This document shows, piece by piece, positions 58,517-64,000 of a DNA stretch of 64,000 nucleotides. Numbering within the stretch: the stretch's first letter is position 1; the number at the start of each line of letters is the position of its first letter. A model generated the notes under the pieces. The model ran no database searches, was not told where the DNA came from, and was given only the letters and a program-made list of their open reading frames with translations. Origin of the DNA: Zygnema cylindricum. Its lineage: Eukaryota > Streptophyta > Zygnematophyceae > Zygnematales > Zygnemataceae. Location: NCBI GenBank assembly GCA_037447655.1, contig JBBHKE010001246.1, positions 169,849-233,848 on the forward strand, written 5' to 3'. The position numbers and the translations under genes were made by a program.

Positions 58517-61500
58517 AATAGCGGTAACAAGCACTTTATATTGTTAACGCTCACAAAAATAGTTAAAAAAAAGCCAAAACCAAGTTTCTAACACAAATTT
58601 GAGTTTGCGCTAACAAAGATATAACTAACAAACAACGTTTATTGTTCCTGGTCACAAAAAAAGGTAGAATAAACTCCGAGCCATGTTTATAACACGAGTT
58701 TGTGTTTGCGCTAACAACAATAGTGGTAACAAACACTTAATATTGTTAACGCTCACAAAAATAGGGAAAAAACCCTAAACAATGTATTTAACACAAATTT
58801 GAGTTTGCGCTAACAAAGATATTTGTAACAAACAACGTTTATTGTTCATGGTCATAAACAGAGGTAAAATAAACTCGAACCATATTTAAAACACAAGTTT
58901 GTGTTGCGCTAACAACAATAGTGGTAACAAACACTTCATATTGTAAACACTCACAAAAATAGTTAAAAAAAACCCTAAACCATGTTTCTAACACAAATAT
59001 GAGTTTGCGCTAAAAAAAATATTTGTAAAACACAATGTTTATTGTTCCCGGTCACAAAAACAGGTAAAATAAACTCCGTACTATGTTTACAACGCAAGTT
59101 TGTGTTTGCGCTAACAACAATAGTGGTAACAAAAACTTGCTATTGTTAACGCTTAGAAAAATAGTTAATAAAAAACCCTAATCCATGTTTCTAACACAAA
59201 TTTGAGTTTGCGCTAACAAACATATTTCTAACAAACAACATTTATTGTTCGCGGTCACAAAAACAGGTAAAATAAACTCCGTACTATGTTTACAACACAA
59301 GTTTGTGTTTGCGCTAACAACAATAGTGGCAACAAACACTTTATATTGATAACGCTCACAAAAATAGCTAAAAAAAAACCCTAAACCATGTTTCTAGCAC
59401 AAATTTTAGTTTGCACTAACAATGATATTTGTAACAAACAACGTTTATTGTTTGCGGTCACAAAAAGAGGTAAAATAAACTCCAAACCATGTTTATTACA
59501 CAAGTTTGTGTTTGCGCTCACAACAAAAGTGGTAACAAACACATAATATTGTAAATGCTCACAAAAATATTTAAAAAAAACCCTAAACCATGTTTCTAAC
59601 ACAAATTTGAGTTTGCGCTAACAAGATATTTGTAACAAAAACCGTTTATTGTTCCCAGTTACAAAAAGAGGTAAAATAAACACCGAACCATGTTTATAAC
59701 ACAAGTTTGTGTTTGCGCTAACATCAATAGCGGTAACAAACACTTTATATTGTTAACGCTCACAAAAATAGTAAAAAAAAAGCCAAAACCAAGTTTCTAA
59801 CACAAATTTGAGTTTGCGCTAACAAAGATATTTGTAACGAACAACGTTTATTGTTCCCAATCACAAAAAGAGGTAGAATAAATTCCGAACCATGTTTATA
59901 ACAGGAGTTTGTGTTGCGCTAACAACAATAGTGGTAACAAACACTTCATATAGTAAACACTCACAAAAAAAGTTGAAAAAAACCCTAACCATGTTTCTAA
60001 CACAAATTTGAGTTTGCGCTCACAAAGATATTTGTAACAAACAACGTTTATTATTCACGGTCACAAACAGAGGTAAAATAAACTCGTACCATGTTTAAAA
60101 CACAAGTTTGTGTTGCGCTAACAACAATAGTGGTAACAAACACTTCATATTGTAAACACTCACAAAAATAGTTAAAAAAAACCTTAAACCATGTTTCTAA
60201 CACAATTTGAGTTTGCGCTAACAAACATATTTGTATGAAACAACGTTTATTGTTCGCGGTCACAAAAACAGGTAAAATAAACTTCGAACCATGTTTACAA
60301 CGCAAGTTTGTGTTTGCGCTAACAACAATAGTGGTAACAAAAACTATATATTGTTAACGCTCACCAATGTAGTTAAAAAAACCCTAAACCATGTTTCTAA
60401 CACAAAATTGATTTTGCGCTAACTAATATATTTGTAACAAACAACGTTTATTGTTCAAGGTCACAAAAAGAGGTAAAATAAACTCCGAATTATATTTATA
60501 ACACAAGTGTGTGTTTGCGCTAACAACAATAGTGGTAACAAACACTATATATTGTTAACGCTCACAAAAATAGTTAAAAAAAAACCTTAAACCAAGTTTC
60601 TAACACAAATTTGAGTTTGCGCTAACAAACATATTTGTAACAAACAACGTTTATTGTTCGCGGTCACAAAAAGAGGTAAAATAAACTTCGAACAATTTTT
60701 AAAACACAAGTTTGTGTTTACGCTAATAACAATAGTGGCAACAAACACTATATATTGATAACGCTTACAAAAATAGCTAAAAAAAAACCCTAAACCATGT
60801 TTCTAACACAAATTTTAGTTTGCACTAACAATGATATTTGTAACAAATAACATTTATTGTTTGCGGTCACAAAAAGAGGTAAAATAAACTCCAAACCATG
60901 TTTATTACACAAGTTTGTGTTTGCGCTAAACCCCGAACCATGTTTATAACACGAGTTTGTGTTTGCGCTAACAACAATAGTGGTAACAAACACTAAATAT
61001 TGTTAACGCTCACAAAAATAGTTAAAAAAAAATCCTAAACCATGTTTCTAACACAAATTTGAGTTTGTGCTAACAAAGATATTTAAAACAAACAACGTTT
61101 ATTGTTTGCGGTCACAAACAGAGGTAAAATAAACTTTGAACCATGTTTAAAACACAAGTTTGTGTTGCGCTAACAACAATAGTGGTAACAAACACTTCAT
61201 ATTGTAAACACTCACAAAAATAGTTAAAAAAAACCCTAAACCATGTTTCTAACACAAATTTGAGTTTGCGCTAACAAATATATTTGTAACAAACAACGTT
61301 TATTGTTCGCGGTCACAAAAACAGGTAAAATAAACTTTGAACCATGTTTATAACACAAGTTTGTTTTTACGCTAAGTACAATAGTGGTAACAAACACTTC
61401 ATATTGTAAACACTCACAAAGATAGTTAAAAAAAACCCTAAACCATGTTTCTAACACAAATTTGAGTTTCTGCTAACAAAAATATCTGTAACAAACAACG

Positions 61501-64000
61501 TTTATTGTTCGCGGTCACAAAAACAGGTAAAATAAACTCTGAACCATGTTGACAACGCAAGTTTGTGTTTGCGCGAACAACAATAGTGGTAACAAAAACT
61601 TTATATTGTTAGCAATCGACAATGTAGTTAAAAAAACCCTAAAACCATGTTTCAAACACAAAATTGAGTTTGCCCTAACAAACATATTTGTAACAAACAA
61701 CGTTTATTGTTCGCGGTCACAAAAAGAGGTAAAATAAACTCCGTTCAGTGTTTATAACACAATTTTGAGTTTGAGCTTACAACAATAGTGGTAACAAACA
61801 CTATATATTGTTAACGCTCACAAAAATAGTCAAAAAAAACCCCTAAACCATGTTTCTAACACAGATTTGAGTTTGCGCTAACAAACATATTTGTAAGAAA
61901 AAACGTTTATTGTTCCCGGTCATAAAAAGAGGTAAAATAAACTCCGAACCATGTTTATAACACAAATTTGTGTTTGCGCTAACAACAATATTGGTAACAA
62001 AAACTTTATATTGTTAATGCTCACAAAAATAGTTAAAAAAAGCCCTAAACCATGTTCCTAACACAAAATTGAGTTTGCGCTAACAAACATATTTGTAACA
62101 AACAATGTTTATTGTTCGTGGTCACAAAAAAAGGTAAAATAAACTTCGAACCATGTTTACAACACAAGTTTGTGTTTGCGCTAAGAACAATAGTGGTAAC
62201 AAAAACTTTATATCGTTAACGCTCATCAATGTAGTTAAAAAAACCCTAAACCATGTTTCTAACACAAAATTGAGTTTGCGCTAACAAACATATTTGTAAC
62301 AAACAACGTTTATTGTTTGCGGTCACAAAAAGAGGTAAAATAAACTCCGAATTATGTTTATAACACAAGTGTGTGTTTGCGCTAACAACAATAGTGGTAA
62401 CAAACACTATATATTGTTAACGCTCACAAAAATAGTCAAAATAAACCCCTAAACCATGTTTCTAACACATATTTGAGTTTGCGCTTACAAACATATTTGT
62501 TAAAAACAACGTTTATTGTTCGCGGTCACAAAAAAGGTTAAAATAAACACCGAACCTATTTATTACATAAGTTTGTTTTTGCGCTAAGAACAATAGTGGT
62601 AACAAACACTTCCTATTGTAAACACTCACAAAAATAGTTAAAAATAAACCTAAACCATGTTTATAACAGAAATATGAGTTCGCCTTAACAAAAATATTTG
62701 TAAAAAACAACATTTATTGTTCGCGGCCACAAAAAGAGGTAAATAAACACTGACCTATATTTATAACACAAGTTTGTGTTTGCGTTAAAAACAAAAGTGG
62801 TAACAAACACTTAATATTGAAAATATTCACAAAAATAGTTAATAAAATACCCTAAACCTTGTTTCTAACACAAATTTGAGTTTGCGCTTACAAAGATATT
62901 TGTAACAAACAACATTTATTGTTCGCGGCCACAAAAAGAGGTAAAATAAGCTCCAAACCATGTTTATAACACAAGTTTTTGTTTGCGCTAACAACAATAG
63001 TGGTAACAAACACTTAATATTGTTAACGCTCACAAAAATAGCGAAAAAAATCTAGACCATGTTAGTAATACAAATTTGAGTTTGCGCTAACAAAGATATT
63101 TATAACAAACAACATTTATTGTTCGCGGTCACAAAAAGAGGGAAAATAAACTTCGAACCATGTTTATAATACAAGTTTTTGTTTGCACTAACAACAAAAG
63201 TGGCAACAAACACTTTATATTGTTAACGCTCACAAAAATAGCTAAAATAACCCTAAACCATGTTTCTAACACAAATTTGAGTTTGCACTAACAAAGATTT
63301 TTTTATCAAACAACGATTATTGTTCGCGCTCACAAAAACAGAAAAAATAAACTCGGAACCATGTTTATAACACAAGTTTGTGTTTGCGCGAACAACAATA
63401 GTGGTAACAAAAACTTTATATTGTAAACACTCACAAAAATAACAAAAAAAAATCCTAAACATGTTTCTAACACAAATTTGAGTTTGCCCTAACAAAGATA
63501 TTTGTAACAAACAACGTTTAACATTCGTGGTCACAAAAAGAGGTAAAATAAAATCTGAAACCATGTTTATTACACAAGTTTTTGTTTGCGCTCACAACAA
63601 TAGTGCTAACAAACACATAATATTGTTAACGCTCACAAAAATAGTTAAAAAAAACCCTAAACCATGTTTCTAACACAAAATTGAGTTTGCGCTAACAAAC
63701 ATGTTTGTAACAAACAACGTTTATTGTTCGCGGTCACAAAAAGAGGGAAAATAAACTTTGAACCATATGTATAACACAAGTTTTTGTTTGCGCTAACAAC
63801 AATGGTGGTAACAAACACTTAATATTGTTAACGCTCACAAAAATAGTTTATAAAAACTCTAAACCTTGTTCCTAACACAAATTTGATTTTACGCTAACAA
63901 AGATATTTGTAACAAAAAAGGTTTATTGTTCGCGGTCACAAAAAGAGATAAAATAAACTCCGAACCATATTTATATCACAAGTTTGTGTTTGCGCTAATA
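58517..64000 (-). repeat. SatB ~202-bp dimeric satellite, orientation 2, running off the window
   Basis: About 27 dimers in the same orientation as 51255-52751, starting with the right AATAG duplication of E6. One dimer near 60930 is shortened (cgctaaaccccgaacc joins two halves). Short frames of 60-100 codons here are translations of the repeat. The array continues past the window end. Confidence 0.93.

Overview
This is a repeat-dominated eukaryotic window with no recognisable host gene apart from one degraded, unidentified reading frame. It holds two AT-rich satellite families interrupted by Ty1/copia LTR retrotransposons. The host is probably a plant or a relative. The reasons are a TTTAGGG-type (Arabidopsis-type telomere) motif inside one satellite, and a 15-nt match in one element to the anticodon arm of plant-type initiator tRNA-Met. 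Both rest on recalled sequences, so the lineage is not proven.

Layout. 1-9056: SatA, a 40-bp satellite, interrupted by a solo LTR (202-1379, TSD TTTAG) and by copia element E1 (1753-8087, plus, TSD AACAA). 9057-14917: element E2 (minus), which lacks a target-site duplication and sits where SatA flips orientation. 14918-24467: SatA, first reversed, then forward from 16421. 24468-27995: SatB, a roughly 202-bp dimer of two related halves of about 100 bp, in one orientation. 27996-34803: element E3 (minus, 28008-33468) nested 12 bp inside the 5' LTR of a truncated plus-strand relative, E3b. 34804-42814: SatB in the opposite orientation. 42815-51254: an unidentified non-satellite block X, split by element E4 (43967-50133, minus, TSD GTTGG). 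51255-52751: SatB. 52752-58516: element E6 (minus, TSD AATAG). 58517-64000: SatB.

The copia elements share one plan. Gag, CCHC knuckle, DTG/DSG protease, DDE integrase, YVDD reverse transcriptase and RNase H are arranged as one long gag-pol frame. All copies are broken by stops or frameshifts. E4 is the least damaged, with two TAG stops and one frameshift.

The most striking feature is at the 5' LTR/internal junction. In all six internal copies the gag start codon, or its mutated remnant, lies inside the LTR. The frame reads through the LTR-terminal CA directly into a primer-binding site resembling GTTATGGGCCC, the complement of the anticodon arm of initiator tRNA-Met. This is Drosophila copia-style half-tRNA priming. 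The PBS is therefore also gag coding sequence (Val-Met-Gly).

Other notable points are tandem U3 repeats whose copy number differs between the two LTRs of E2, LTR termini of TA...CA in the E3 family, and a possible common origin of SatA and SatB through a shared GCTAACA/GTAACAA/TTGTTA skeleton.
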